Below, in pieces: positions 10,694 to 23,802 of a DNA stretch of 64,000 nt (position 1 is its first letter; each line of letters starts with the position of its first letter). This DNA is from Rhabditoides inermis (Eukaryota; Nematoda; Chromadorea; Rhabditida; Rhabditidae): NCBI GenBank assembly GCA_963966185.1, contig CAWZYM010000153.1, positions 142,001 to 206,000 of the forward strand, given 5' to 3'. A program made the translations under genes and the position numbers. Below the pieces are notes generated by a model. It was given only the letters and a program-made list of their open reading frames with translations, was not told the DNA's origin and did no database searches.

Positions 10694-11397
10694 TTGGTTG
10701 GATTGTTTCATGAGCGAGGCCACTAACTCTCCTCCCACCCTTATGGTGGTTGTTGCTAGAAGCTGTGGTCTCTTGAGATTGGTTGTGGTGTTTCTTGAGC
10801 GGGGCCACTAACTCTCCTTCCACCCTTATGGTGGTTGTTGCTAGAAGCTGTGGTCTCTTGAGATTGGTCGTGGTGTTTCTTGAGCGGGGCCACTAACTCT
10901 CCTTCCACCCTTATGGTGGTTGTTGCTAGAAGCTGTGGTCCCTTGAGATTGGTTGTGGTGTTTCTTGAGCGAGGCCACTAACTCTCCTTCCACCCTTATG
11001 GTGGTTGTTGCTAGAAGCTGTGGTCTCTTGAGATTGGTTGTGGTGTTTTTGAGTGGGGCCACTAACTCTCCTTCCACCCTTATGGTGGTTGTTGCTAGAA
11101 GCTGTGGTCCCTTGAGATTGGTTGTGGTGTTTCTTGAGCGGGACCACTAACTCTCCTTCCACCCTTATGGTGGTTGTTGCTAGAAGCTGTGGTCTCTTGA
11201 GATTGGTTGTGGTGTTTTTTTGAGTGGGGCCACTAACTCTCCTTCCACCCTTATGGTGGTTGTTGCTAGAAGCTGTGGTCCCTTGAGATTGGTTGTGGTG
11301 TATCTTGAGCGGGACCACTAACTCTCCTTCCACCCGTATGATGGTTGTTGCTAGAAGCTGTGGTCTCTTGAGATTGGTTGTGGTGTTTCATGAGCGG
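10694..11397 (+). repeat. Monomer array, 8 units: J B K A E C F D
   Basis: It ends with cacccgtatgatgg, a mark of the C-D and C-F-D endings. Confidence 0.93.

Positions 11398-11423
11398 GGC
11401 TTCTTCTTTCTCTATCTCTCTCA

Positions 11424-11454
<31 letters not shown>

Positions 11455-11717
11455 CCATATCCCTCTCCCTCCATCCAAAGTGCAATACAGGTTCATAATC
11501 AACGACAGCCACATTTCACTAAGTTTCTCGATCTCGCAAGTCGGAAACGGAATGGATGGTGCTGAACTTCGCTAATAGGACACTAGAGAAGAAGTTCGGA
11601 GGAGATATGGATGAAGGGTACCTCAGTGTCTGTCTCTATTCCTTCCCTCTATCTCGCCTTATCTCTTTTTTATCTCTCTTTGTGAGTTGATTACATGTAG
11701 TTATGTAGTATCGAAGG
11398..11717 (+). repeat. Spacer 13, type 1
   Basis: (CT)11. It has a private tttcactaag. Confidence 0.94.

Positions 11718-12335
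11718 TTGGTTGGATTGTTTCATGAGCGAGGCCACTAACTCTCCTCCCACCCTTATGGTGGTTGTTGCTAGAAGCTGTGGTCTCTTGA
11801 GATTGGTTGTGGTGTTTCTTGAGCGGGGCCACTAACTCTCCTTCCACCCTTATGGTGGTTGTTGCTAGAAGCTGTGGTCTCTTGAGATTGGTCGTGGTGT
11901 TTCTTGAGCGGGGCCACTAACTCTCCTTCCACCCTTATGGTGGTTGTTGCTAGAAGCTGTGGTCCCTTGAGATTGGTTGTGGTGTTTCTTGAGCGAGGCC
12001 ACTAACTCTCCTTCCACCCTTATGGTGGTTGTTGCTAGAAGCTGTGGTCTCTTGAGATTGGTTGTGGTGTTTTTGAGTGGGGCCACTAACTCTCCTTCCA
12101 CCCTTATGGTGGTTGTTGCTAGAAGCTGTGGTCCCTTGAGATTGGTTGTGGTGTTTCTTGAGCGGGACCACTAACTCTCCTTCCACCCTTATGGTGGTTG
12201 TTGCTAGAAGCTGTGGTCCCTTGAGATTGGTTGTGGTGTATCTTGAGCGGGACCACTAACTCTCCTTCCACCCGTATGATGGTTGTTGCTAGAAGCTGTG
12301 GTCTCTTGAGATTGGTTGTGGTGTTTCATGAGCGG
11718..12335 (+). repeat. Monomer array, 7 units: J B K A E C D
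   Basis: It is 618 bp because E is 84 bp. It ends with cccgtatgatgg. Confidence 0.94.

Positions 12336-12358
12336 GGCTTCTTCTTTCTCTATCTCTC

Positions 12359-12400
<42 letters not shown>

Positions 12401-12662
12401 CCATATCCCTCTCCCTCCATCCAAAGTGCAATACAGGTTCATAATCAACGACAGCCACATTTCACCAAGTTTCTCGATCTCGCAAGTCGGAAACGGAATG
12501 GATGGTGCTGAACTTCGCTAATAGGACACTAGAGAAGAAGTTCGGAGGAGATATGGATGAAGGGTACCTCAGTGTCTGTCTCTATTCCTTCCCTCTATCT
12601 CGCCTTATCTCTTTTTTATCTCTCTTTGTGAGTTGATTACATGTAGTTATGTGTATCGAAGG
12336..12662 (+). repeat. Spacer 14, type 1c
   Basis: (CT)15, with atgtgtatcg. Confidence 0.94.

Positions 12663-13536
12663 TTGGTTGGATTGTTTCATGAGCGAGGCCACTAACTCTC
12701 CTCCCACCCTTATGGTGGTTGTTGCTAGAAGCTGTGGTCTCTTGAGAATGGTCGTGGTGTTTCTTGAGCGAGGCCACTAACTCTCCTCCCACCCTTATGG
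12801 TGGTTGTTGCTAGAAGCTGTGGTCTCTTGAGATTGGTTGTGGTGTTTTTGAGTGGGGCCACTAACTCTCCTTCCACCCTTATGGTGGTTGTTGCTAGAAG
12901 CTGTGGTCCCTTGAGATTGGTTGTGGTGTTTCTTGAGCGGGAGCACTAACTCTCCTTCCACCCTTCATGGTGGTTGTTGCTAGAAGCTGTGGTCTCTTGA
13001 GATTGGTTGTGGTGTTTCTTGAGCGAGGCCACTAACTCTCCTTCCACCCTTATGGTGGTTGTTGCTAGAAGCTGTGGTCTCTTGAGATTGGTTGTGGTGT
13101 TTCTTGAGCGGGAACACTATTTATCCTTCCACCCTTATGGTGGTTGTTGCTAGAAGCTGTGGTCTCTTGAGATTGGTTGTGGTGTTTCTTGAGCGGGACC
13201 ACTATTTCTCCTTCCATCCTTATGGTGGTTGTTGCTAGAAGCTGTGGTCTCTTGAGATTGGTTGTGGTGTTTCTTGAGCGAGGCCACTAACTCTCTTTCC
13301 ACCCTTATGGTGGTTGTTGCTAGAAGCTGTGGTCTCTTGAGATTGGTTGTGGTGTTTTTTGAGTGGGGCCACTAACTCTCCTTCCACCCTTATGGTGGTT
13401 GTTGCTAGAAGCTGTGGTCCTTTGAGATTGGTTGTGGTGTATCTTGAGCGGGACCACTAACTCTCCTTCCACCCTTATGGTGGTTGTTGCTAGAAGCTGT
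13501 GGTCTCTTGAGATTGGTTGTGGTGTTTCATGAGCGG
12663..13536 (+). repeat. Chimeric monomer array, 10 units: J M E H A W3 W4 A' T D
   Basis: The left half is the M word and the right half the W word. They join after an A unit (near 13090). A 1-bp insertion (cccttcatgg, 12961-12970) offsets the 84-bp E unit. Confidence 0.92.

Positions 13537-13566
13537 GGCTTCTTCTTGCTCTCTCTCTCTCTCTAA

Positions 13567-13597
<31 letters not shown>

Positions 13598-13862
13598 CTT
13601 CCCATACCCCTCTCCCTCCATCCAAAGTTCAATACAGGTTCATAATCAACTACAGCCACACTTCACCAAGTTTCTCGATCTCGCAAGTCGAAAACGGAAT
13701 GAATGGTGCTGAACTTCGCTAATAGGACACCAGAGAAGGATTTCGAGGAGATATGGATGAAGGGTACCTCAGTGTCTGTCTCTATTCCTTCCCTCTATCT
13801 CGCCTTATCTCTTTTTATCTTTTTCTGTGGGTTGATTACATGTAGTTATGTAGTATCGAAGG
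13537..13862 (+). repeat. Spacer 15, type 3
   Basis: It is the same length as spacer 11 (326). Confidence 0.94.

Positions 13863-14480
13863 TTGGTTGGATTGTTTCATGAGCGAGGCCACTAACTCTC
13901 CTCCCACCCTTATGGTGGTTGTTGCTAGAAGCTGTGGTCTCTTGAGATTGGTTGTGGTGTTTCTTGAGCGGGGCCACTAACTCTCCTTCCACCCTTATGG
14001 TGGTTGTTGCTAGAAGCTGTGGTCTCTTGAGATTGGTCGTGGTGTTTCTTGAGCGGGGCCACTAACTCTCCTTCCACCCTTATGGTGGTTGTTGCTAGAA
14101 GCTGTGGTCCCTTGAGATTGGTTGTGGTGTTTCTTGAGCGAGGCCACTAACTCTCCTTCCACCCTTATGGTGGTTGTTGCTAGAAGCTGTGGTCTCTTGA
14201 GATTGGTTGTGGTGTTTTTGAGTGGGGCCACTAACTCTCCTTCCACCCTTATGGTGGTTGTTGCTAGAAGCTGTGGTCCCTTGAGATTGGTTGTGGTGTT
14301 TCTTGAGCGGGACCACTAACTCTCCTTCCACCCTTATGGTGGTTGTTGCTAGAAGCTGTGGTCCCTTGAGATTGGTTGTGGTGTATCTTGAGCGGGACCA
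14401 CTAACTCTCCTTCCACCCGTATGATGGTTGTTGCTAGAAGCTGTGGTCTCTTGAGATTGGTTGTGGTGTTTCATGAGCGG
13863..14480 (+). repeat. Monomer array, 7 units: J B K A E C D
   Basis: This is the only case of this word directly after a type 3 spacer. Confidence 0.93.

Positions 14481-14503
14481 GGCTTCTTCTTTCTCTATCT
14501 CTC

Positions 14504-14547
<44 letters not shown>

Positions 14548-14809
14548 CCATATCCCTCTCCCTCCATCCAAAGTGCAATACAGGTTCATAATCAACGACA
14601 GCCACATTTCACCAAGTTTCTCGATCTCGCAAGTCGGAAACGGAATGGATGGTGCTGAACTTCGCTAATAGGACACTAGAGAAGAAGTTCGGAGGAGATA
14701 TGGATGAAGGGTACCTCAGTGTCTGTCTCTATTCCTTCCCTCTATCTCGCCTTATCTCTTTTTTATCTCTCTTTGTGAGTTGATTACATGTAGTTATGTG
14801 TATCGAAGG
14481..14809 (+). repeat. Spacer 16, type 1c
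   Basis: (CT)16. Confidence 0.94.

Positions 14810-15682
14810 TTGGTTGGATTGTTTCATGAGCGAGGCCACTAACTCTCCTCCCACCCTTATGGTGGTTGTTGCTAGAAGCTGTGGTCTCTTGAGAATGGTC
14901 GTGGTGTTTCTTGAGCGAGGCCACTAACTCTCCTCCCACCCTTATGGTGGTTGTTGCTAGAAGCTGTGGTCTCTTGAGATTGGTTGTGGTGTTTTTGAGT
15001 GGGGCCACTAACTCTCCTTCCACCCTTATGGTGGTTGTTGCTAGAAGCTGTGGTCCCTTGAGATTGGTTGTGGTGTTTCTTGAGCGGGAGCACTAACTCT
15101 CCTTCCACCCTTATGGTGGTTGTTGCTAGAAGCTGTGGTCTCTTGAGATTGGTTGTGGTGTTTCTTGAGCGAGGCCACTAACTCTCCTTCCACCCTTATG
15201 GTGGTTGTTGCTAGAAGCTGTGGTCTCTTGAGATTGGTTGTGGTGTTTCTTGAGCGGGAACACTATTTATCCTTCCACCCTTATGGTGGTTGTTGCTAGA
15301 AGCTGTGGTCTCTTGAGATTGGTTGTGGTGTTTCTTGAGCGGGACCACTATTTCTCCTTCCATCCTTATGGTGGTTGTTGCTAGAAGCTGTGGTCTCTTG
15401 AGATTGGTTGTGGTGTTTCTTGAGCGAGGCCACTAACTCTCTTTCCACCCTTATGGTGGTTGTTGCTAGAAGCTGTGGTCTCTTGAGATTGGTTGTGGTG
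15501 TTTTTTGAGTGGGGCCACTAACTCTCCTTCCACCCTTATGGTGGTTGTTGCTAGAAGCTGTGGTCCTTTGAGATTGGTTGTGGTGTATCTTGAGCGGGAC
15601 CACTAACTCTCCTTCCACCCTTATGGTGGTTGTTGCTAGAAGCTGTGGTCTCTTGAGATTGGTTGTGGTGTTTCATGAGCGG
14810..15682 (+). repeat. Chimeric monomer array, 10 units: J M E H A W3 W4 A' T D
   Basis: It has the same junction as 12663-13536 but without the 1-bp insertion, so it is 873 bp. Confidence 0.92.

Positions 15683-15714
15683 GGCTTCTTCTTGCTCTCT
15701 CTCTCTCTCTCTCT

Positions 15715-15751
<37 letters not shown>

Positions 15752-16016
15752 CTTCCCATACCCCTCTCCCTCCATCCAAAGTTCAATACAGGTTCATAAT
15801 CAACTACAGCCACACTTCACCAAGTTTCTCGATCTCGCAAGTCGAAAACGGAATGAATGGTGCTGAACTTCGCTAATAGGACACCAGAGAAGGATTTCGA
15901 GGAGATATGGATGAAGGGTACCTCAGTGTCTGTCTCTATTCCTTCCCTCTATCTCGCCTTATCTCTTTTTATCTTTTTCTGTGGGTTGATTACATGTAGT
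16001 TATGTAGTATCGAAGG
15683..16016 (+). repeat. Spacer 17, type 3
   Basis: 334 bp, with both CT parts expanded around taa. Confidence 0.93.

Positions 16017-16209
16017 TTGGTTGGATTGTTTCATGAGCGAGGCCACTAACTCTCCTCCCACCCTTATGGTGGTTGTTGCTAGAAGCTGTGGTCTCTTGAG
16101 ATTGGTTGTGGTGTTTTTGAGTGGGGGCACTAACTCTCCTTCCACCCTTATGATGGTTGTTGCTAGAAGCTGTGGTCTCTTGAGATTGGTTGTGGTGTTT
16201 CATGAGCGG
16017..16209 (+). repeat. Monomer array, 2 units: J E
   Basis: E reads gagtgggggcac here, a private change. Confidence 0.93.

Positions 16210-16232
16210 GGCTTCTTCTTTCTCTATCTCTC

Positions 16233-16271
<39 letters not shown>

Positions 16272-16547
16272 CTCTCCTCTTTTCCCATATCCCTCTCCCT
16301 CCATCCAAAGTGCAATACAGGTTCATAATCAACGACAGCCACATTTCACCAAGTTTCTCGATCTCGCAAGTCGGAAACGGAATGGATGGTGCTGAACTTC
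16401 GCTAATAGGACACTAGAGAAGGAGTTCGGAGGAGATATGGATGAATGGTACCTCAGTGTCTGTCTCTATTCCTTCCCTCTATCTCGCCTTATCTCTTTTT
16501 TATCTCTCTTTGTGAGTTGATTACATGTAGTTATGTAGTATCGAAGG
16210..16547 (+). repeat. Spacer 18, type 1b
   Basis: The tract has 20 dinucleotides with one CG. It has a private gatgaatggtacc. Confidence 0.93.

Positions 16548-17167
16548 TTGGTTGGATTGTTTCATGAGCGAGGCCACTAACTCTCCTCCCACCCTTATGG
16601 TGGTTGTTGCTAGAAGCTGTGGTCTCTTGAGATTGGTTGTGGTGTTTCTTGAGCGGGGCCACTAACTCTCCTTCCACCCTTATGGTGGTTGTTGCTAGAA
16701 GCTGTGGTCTCTTGAGATTGGTCGTGGTGTTTCTTGAGCGGGGCCACTAACTCTCCTTCCACCCTTATGGTGGTTGTTGCTAGAAGCTGTGGTCCCTTGA
16801 GATTGGTTGTGGTGTTTCTTGAGCGGGAGCACTAACTCTCCTTCCACCCTTATGGTGGTTGTTGCTAGAAGCTGTGGTCTCTTGAGATTGGTTGTGGTGT
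16901 TTCTTGAGCGAGGCCACTAACTCTCCTTCCACCCTTATGGTGGTTGTTGCTAGAAGCTGTGGTCTCTTGAGATTGGTTGTGGTGTTTTTTTGAGTGGGGC
17001 CACTAACTCTCCTTCCACCCTTATGGTGTTTGTTGCTAGAAGCTGTGGTCCCTTGAGATTGGTTGTGGTGTATCTTGAGCGGGACCACTAACTCTCCTTC
17101 CACCCTTATGATGGTTGTTGCTAGAAGCTGTGGTCTCTTGAGATTGGTTGTGGTGTTTCATGAGCGG
16548..17167 (+). repeat. Monomer array, 7 units: J B K H A F D
   Basis: 620 bp. It is the same word as 8025-8644, with the usual J. Confidence 0.93.

Positions 17168-17483
17168 GGCTTCTTCTTTCTCTATCTCTCTCACTCTCTC
17201 TCTCTCTCTCTCCTCTTTTCCCATATCCCTCTCCCTCCATCCAAAGTGCAATACAGGTTCATAATCAACGACAGCCACATTTCACCAAGTTTCTCGATCT
17301 CGCAAGTCGGAAACGGAATGGATGGTGCTGAACTTCGCTAATAGGACACTAGAGAAGAAGTTCGGAGGAGATATGGATGAAGGGTACCTCAGTGTCTGTC
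17401 TCTATTCCTTCCCTCTATCTCGCCTTATCTCTTTTTTATCTCTCTTTGTGAGTTGATTACATGTAGTTATGTAGTATCGAAGG
17168..17483 (+). repeat. Spacer 19, type 1
   Basis: (CT)9. Confidence 0.94.

Positions 17484-18357
17484 TTGGTTGGATTGTTTCA
17501 TGAGCGAGGCCACTAACTCTCCTCCCACCCTTATGGTGGTTGTTGCTAGAAGCTGTGGTCTCTTGAGATTGGTTGTGGTGTTTCTTGAGCGGGGCCACTA
17601 ACTCTCCTTCCACCCTTATGGTGGTTGTTGCTAGAAGCTGTGGTCTCTTGAGATTGGTTGTGGTGTTTCTTGAGCGAGGCCACTAACTCTCCTTCCACCC
17701 TTATGGTGGTTGTTGCTAGAAGCTGTGGTCTCTTGAGATTGGTTGTGGTGTTTGTTGAGCGGGACCACTATTTCTCCTTCCACCCTTATGGTGGTTGTTG
17801 CTAGAAGCTGTGGTCTCTTGAGATTGGTTATGGTGTTTCTTGAGCGGAACCACTATTTCTCCTTCCACCCTTATGGTGGTTGTTGCTAGAAGCTGTGGTC
17901 TCTTGAGATTGGTTGTGGTGTTTCTTGAGCGGGAACACTATTTATCCTTCCACCCTTATGGTGGTTGTTGCTAGAAGCTGTGGTCTCTTGAGATTGGTTG
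18001 TGGTGTTTCTTGAGCGGGACCACTATTTCTCCTTCCATCCTTATGGTGGTTGTTGCTAGAAGCTGTGGTCTCTTGAGATTGGTTGTGGTGTTTCTTGAGC
18101 GAGGCCACTAACTCTCTTTCCACCCTTATGGTGGTTGTTGCTAGAAGCTGTGGTCTCTTGAGATTGGTTGTGGTGTTTTTTGAGTGGGGCCACTAACTCT
18201 CCTTCCACCCTTATGGTGGTTGTTGCTAGAAGCTGTGGTCCTTTGAGATTGGTTGTGGTGTATCTTGAGCGGGACCACTAACTCTCCTTCCACCCTTATG
18301 GTGGTTGTTGCTAGAAGCTGTGGTCTCTTGAGATTGGTTGTGGTGTTTCATGAGCGG
17484..18357 (+). repeat. Monomer array, 10 units: J B A W1 W2 W3 W4 A' T D
   Basis: Canonical W word, followed by type 3. Confidence 0.94.

Positions 18358-18385
18358 GGCTTCTTCTTGCTCTCTCTCTCTCTCT

Positions 18386-18432
<47 letters not shown>

Positions 18433-18697
18433 CTTCCCATACCCCTCTCCCTCCATCCAAAGTTCAATACAGGTTCATAATCAACTACAGCCACACTTCA
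18501 CCAAGTTTCTCGATCTCGCAAGTCGAAAACGGAATGAATGGTGCTGAACTTCGCTAATAGGACACCAGAGAAGGATTTCGAGGAGATATGGATGAAGGGT
18601 ACCTCAGTGTCTGTCTCTATTCCTTCCCTCTATCTCGCCTTATCTCTTTTTATCTTTTTCTGTGGGTTGATTACATGTAGTTATGTAGTATCGAAGG
18358..18697 (+). repeat. Spacer 20, type 3
   Basis: 340 bp, the longest type 3. The expansion is in the CT part after taa. Confidence 0.93.

Positions 18698-18890
18698 TTG
18701 GTTGGATTGTTTCATGAGCGAGGCCACTAACTCTCCTCCCACCCTTATGGTGGTTGTTGCTAGAAGCTGTGGTCTCTTGAGATTGGTTGTGGTGTTTTTG
18801 AGTGGGGCCACTAACTCTCCTTCCACCCTTATGATGGTTGTTGCTAGAAGCTGTGGTCTCTTGAGATTGGTTGTGGTGTTTCACGAGCGG
18698..18890 (+). repeat. Monomer array, 2 units: J E
   Basis: The terminal piece reads tttcacgagcgg, a change in the otherwise fixed catgag. 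Confidence 0.93.

Positions 18891-18913
18891 GGCTTCTTCT
18901 TTCTCTATCTCTC

Positions 18914-18950
<37 letters not shown>

Positions 18951-19226
18951 CTCTCCTCTTTTCCCATATCCCTCTCCCTCCATCCAAAGTGCAATACAGG
19001 TTCATAATCAACGACAGCCACATTTCACCAAGTATCTCGATCTCGCAAGTCGGAAACGGAATGGATGGTGCTGAACTTCGCTAATAGGACACTAGAGAAG
19101 GAGTTCGGAGGAGATATGGATGAAGGGTACCTCAGTGTCTGTCTCTATTCCTTCCCTCTATCTCGCCTTATCTCTTTTTTATCTCTCTTTGTGAGTTGAT
19201 TACATGTAGTTATGTAGTATCGAAGG
18891..19226 (+). repeat. Spacer 21, type 1b
   Basis: The tract has 19 dinucleotides with one CG. It has a private aagtatctcg. Confidence 0.93.

Positions 19227-19930
19227 TTGGTTGGATTGTTTCATGAGCGAGGCCACTAACTCTCCTCCCACCCTTATGGTGGTTGTTGCTAGAAGCTGTG
19301 GTCTCTTGAGATTGGTTGTGGTGTTTCTTGAGCGGGGCCACTAACTCTCCTTCCACCCTTATGGTGGTTGTTGCTAGAAGCTGTGGTCTCTTGAGATTGG
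19401 TCGTGGTGTTTCTTGAGCGGGGCCACTAACTCTCCTTCCACCCTTATGGTGGTTGTTGCTAGAAGCTGTGGTCCCTTGAGATTGGTTGTGGTGTTTCTTG
19501 AGCGAGGCCACTAACTCTCCTTCCACCCTTATGGTGGTTGTTGCTAGAAGCTGTGGTCTCTTGAGATTGGTTGTGGTGTTTTTGAGTGGGGCCACTAACT
19601 CTCCTTCCACCCTTATGGTGGTTGTTGCTAGAAGCTGTGGTCCCTTGAGATTGGTTGTGGTGTTTCTTGAGCGGGACCACTAACTCTCCTTCCACCCTTA
19701 TGGTGGTTGTTGCTAGAAGCTGTGGTCTCTTGAGATTGGTTGTGGTGTTTTTTTGAGTGGGGCCACTAACTCTCCTTCCACCCTTATGGTGGTTGTTGCT
19801 AGAAGCTGTGGTCCCTTGAGATTGGTTGTGGTGTATCTTGAGCGGGACCACTAACTCTCCTTCCACCCGTATGATGGTTGTTGCTAGAAGCTGTGGTCTC
19901 TTGAGATTGGTTGTGGTGTTTCATGAGCGG
19227..19930 (+). repeat. Monomer array, 8 units: J B K A E C F D
   Basis: Canonical word of 704 bp. Confidence 0.94.

Positions 19931-19953
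19931 GGCTTCTTCTTTCTCTCTCTCTC

Positions 19954-19995
<42 letters not shown>

Positions 19996-20260
19996 CCATA
20001 TCCCTCTCCCTCCATCCAAAGTGCAATACAGGTTCATAATCAACGACAGCCTTTTCTTTCACCAAGTTTCTCGATCTCGCAAGTCGGAAACGGAATGGAT
20101 GGTGCTGAACTTCGCTAATAGGACACTAGAGAAGAAGTTCGGAGGAGATATGGATGAAGGGTACCTCAGTGTCTGTCTCTATTCCTTCCCTCTATCTCGC
20201 CTTATCTCTTTTTTATCTCTCTTTGTGAGTTGATTACATGTAGTTATGTAGTATCGAAGG
19931..20260 (+). repeat. Spacer 22, type 1 with private marker
   Basis: (CT)15. It has ttttct in place of acat at 20052-20057, shared only with spacer 45. The lead-in has ctctctctcac where others have ctatctctctcac, a change shared only with spacer 46. Confidence 0.93.

Positions 20261-21217
20261 TTGGTTGGATTGTTTCATGAGCGAGGCCACTAACTCTCCT
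20301 CCCACCCTTATGGTGGTTGTTGCTAGAAGCTGTGGTCTCTTGAGATTGGTTGTGGTGTTTCTTGAGCGGGGCCACTAACTCTCCTTCCACCCTTATGGTG
20401 GTTGTTGCTAGAAGCTGTGGTCTCTTGAGATTGGTCGTGGTGTTTCTTGAGCGGGGCCACTAACTCTCCTTCCACCCTTATGGTGGTTGTTGCTAGAAGC
20501 TGTGGTCCCTTGAGATTGGTTGTGGTGTTTCTTGAGCGAGGCCACTAACTCTCCTTCCACCCTTATGGTGGTTGTTGCTAGAAGCTGTGGTCTCTTGAGA
20601 TTGGTTGTGGTGTTTTTGAGTGGGGCCACTAACTCTCCTCCCACCCTTATGGTGGTTGTTGCTAGAAGCTGTGGTCTCTTGAGATTGGTTGTCGTGTTTC
20701 TTGAGCGGGACCACTAACTCTCCTTCCACCCTTATGGTGGTTGTTGCTAGAAGCTGTGGTCCCTTGAGATTGGTTGTGGTGTTTCTTGAGCGGGAGCACT
20801 AACTCTCCTTCCACCCTTATGGTGGTTGTTGCTAGAAGCTGTGGTCTCTTGAGATTGGTTGTGGTGTTTCTTGAGCGAGGCCACTAACTCTCCTTCCACC
20901 CTTATGGTGGTTGTTGCTAGAAGCTGTGGTCTCTTGAGATTGGTTGTGGTGTTTTTGAGTGGGGCCACTAACTCTCCTTCCACCCTTATGGTGGTTGTTG
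21001 CTAGAAGCTGTGGTCCCTTGAGATTGGTTGTGGTGTTTCTTGAGCGGGACCACTAACTCTCCTTCCACCCTTATGGTGGTTGTTGCTAGAAGCTGTGGTC
21101 CCTTGAGATTGGTTGTGGTGTATCTTGAGCGGGACCACTAACTCTCCTTCCACCCGTATGATGGTTGTTGCTAGAAGCTGTGGTCTCTTGAGATTGGTTG
21201 TGGTGTTTCATGAGCGG
20261..21217 (+). repeat. Monomer array, 11 units: J B K A E C H A E C D
   Basis: The first E has cctccc. The first C unit has a private gttgtcgtgtttc near 20690. The A-E-C triplet is present twice. Confidence 0.92.

Positions 21218-21240
21218 GGCTTCTTCTTTCTCTATCTCTC

Positions 21241-21290
<50 letters not shown>

Positions 21291-21552
21291 CCATATCCCT
21301 CTCCCTCCATCCAAAGTGCAATACAGGTTCATAATCAACGACAGCCACATTTCACCAAGTTTCTCGATCTCGCAAGTCGGAAACGGAATGGATGGTGCTG
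21401 AACTTCGCTAATAGGACACTAGAGAAGAAGTTCGGAGGAGATATGGATGAAGGGTACCTCAGTGTCTGTCTCTATTCCTTCCCTCTATCTCGCCTTATCT
21501 CTTTTTTATCTCTCTTTGTGAGTTGATTACATGTAGTTATGTGTATCGAAGG
21218..21552 (+). repeat. Spacer 23, type 1c
   Basis: (CT)19. Confidence 0.94.

Positions 21553-22171
21553 TTGGTTGGATTGTTTCATGAGCGAGGCCACTAACTCTCCTCCCACCCT
21601 TATGGTGGTTGTTGCTAGAAGCTGTGGTCTCTTGAGAATGGTCGTGGTGTTTCTTGAGCGAGGCCACTAACTCTCCTCCCACCCTTATGGTGGTTGTTGC
21701 TAGAAGCTGTGGTCTCTTGAGATTGGTTGTGGTGTTTTTGAGTGGGGCCACTAACTCTCCTTCCACCCTTATGGTGGTTGTTGCTAGAAGCTGTGGTCCC
21801 TTGAGATTGGTTGTGGTGTTTCTTGAGCGGGAGCACTAACTCTCCTTCCACCCTTATGGTGGTTGTTGCTAGAAGCTGTGGTCTCTTGAGATTGGTTGTG
21901 GTGTTTCTTGAGCGAGGCCACTAACTCTCCTTCCACCCTTATGGTGGTTGTTGCTAGAAGCTGTGGTCTCTTGAGATTGGTTGTGGTGTTTTTTTGAGTG
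22001 GGGCCACTAACTCTCCTTCCACCCTTATGGTGTTTGTTGCTAGAAGCTGTGGTCCCTTGAGATTGGTTGTGGTGTATCTTGAGCGGGACCACTAACTCTC
22101 CTTCCACCCTTATGATGGTTGTTGCTAGAAGCTGTGGTCTCTTGAGATTGGTTGTGGTGTTTCATGAGCGG
21553..22171 (+). repeat. Monomer array, 7 units: J M E H A F D
   Basis: M word, 619 bp. D is preceded by ggtgtttgttgc. Confidence 0.94.

Positions 22172-22194
22172 GGCTTCTTCTTTCTCTATCTCTC

Positions 22195-22248
<54 letters not shown>

Positions 22249-22511
22249 CCATATCCCTCTCCCTCCATCCAAAGTGCAATACAGGTTCATAATCAACGAC
22301 AGCCACATTTCACCAAGTTTCTCGATCTCGCAAGTCGGAAACGGAATGGATGGTGCTGAACTTCGCTAATAGGACACTAGAGAAGAAGTTCGGAGGAGAT
22401 ATGGATGAAGGGTACCTCAGTGTCTGTCTCTATTCCTTCCCTCTATCTCGCCTTATCTCTTTTTTATCTCTCTTTGTGAGTTGATTACATGTAGTTATGT
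22501 AGTATCGAAGG
22172..22511 (+). repeat. Spacer 24, type 1
   Basis: (CT)21, the longest uninterrupted CT run I counted. Confidence 0.94.

Positions 22512-23473
22512 TTGGTTGGATTGTTTCATGAGCGAGGCCACTAACTCTCCTCCCACCCTTATGGTGGTTGTTGCTAGAAGCTGTGGTCTCTTGAGATTGG
22601 TTGTGGTGTTTCTTGAGCGGGGCCACTAACTCTCCTTCCACCCTTATGGTGGTTGTTGCTAGAAGCTGTGGTCTCTTGAGATTGGTCGTGGTGTTTCTTG
22701 AGCGGGGCCACTAACTCTCCTTCCACCCTTATGGTGGTTGTTGCTAGAAGCTGTGGTCCCTTGAGATTGGTTGTGGTGTTTCTTGAGCGAGGCCACTAAC
22801 TCTCCTTCCACCCTTATGGTGGTTGTTGCTAGAAGCTGTGGTCTCTTGAGATTGGTTGTGGTGTTTTTGAGTGGGGCCACTAACTCTCCTCCCACCCTTA
22901 TGGTGGTTGTTGCTAGAAGCTGTGGTCTCTTGAGATTGGTTGTGGTGTTTCTTGAGCGGGACCACTAACTCTCCTTCCACCCTTATGGTGGTTGTTGCTA
23001 GAAGCTGTGGTCCCTTGAGATTGGTTGTGGTGTTTCTTGAGCGGGAGCACTAACTCTCCTTCCACCCTTATGGTGGTTGTTGCTAGAAGCTGTGGTCTCT
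23101 TGAGATTGGTTGTGGTGTTTCTTGAGCGAGGCCACTAACTCTCCTTCCACCCTTATGGTGGTTGTTGCTAGAAGCTGTGGTCTCTTGAGATTGGTTGTGG
23201 TGTTTTTGAGTGGGGCCACTAACTCTCCTTCCACCCTTATGGTGGTTGTTGCTAGAAGCTGTGGTCCCTTGAGATTGGTTGTGGTGTTTCTTGAGCGGGA
23301 CCACTAACTCTCCTTCCACCCTTATGGTGGTTGTTGCTAGAAGCTGTGGTCCCTTGAGATTGGTTGTGGTGTATCTTGAGCGGGACCACTAACTCTCCTT
23401 CCACCCGTATGATGGTTGTTGCTAGAAGCTGTGGTCTCTTGAGATTGGTTGTGTTGTGGTGTTTCATGAGCGG
22512..23473 (+). repeat. Monomer array, 11 units: J B K A E C H A E C D
   Basis: It is 962 bp because of the 5-bp insertion in the terminal piece (about 23451-23456). Confidence 0.92.

Positions 23474-23496
23474 GGCTTCTTCTTTCTCTATCTCTC

Positions 23497-23540
<44 letters not shown>

Positions 23541-23802
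23541 CCATATCCCTCTCCCTCCATCCAAAGTGCAATACAGGTTCATAATCAACGACAGCCACAT
23601 TTCACCAAGTTTCTCGATCTCGCAAGTCGGAAACGGAATGGATGGTGCTGAACTTCGCTAATAGGACACTAGAGAAGAAGTTCGGAGGAGATATGGATGA
23701 AGGGTACCTCAGTGTCTGTCTCTATTCCTTCCCTCTATCTCGCCTTATCTCTTTTTTATCTCTCTTTGTGAGTTGATTACATGTAGTTATGTGTATCGAA
23801 GG
23474..23802 (+). repeat. Spacer 25, type 1c
   Basis: (CT)16. Confidence 0.94.

Larger units (their letters stand above)
20261..22511 (+). repeat. 2.25 kb tandem duplication, unit 1
   Basis: It consists of an 11-mer array, a 1c spacer, a 7-mer array and a type 1 spacer. The next 2.23 kb repeats the same order. CT counts differ between the units (19 and 21 against 16 and 16). Confidence 0.85.

Noticed and set aside
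10926..11333. Minus-strand open frames of 60-135 codons rich in His, Asn, Gln, Lys and Arg, recurring through the window
   Set aside because: They are translations of the 85-bp monomer. Frames rotate because 85 is not a multiple of 3, equally long frames exist on the opposite strand, and all stop at spacers. There is no coding conservation.
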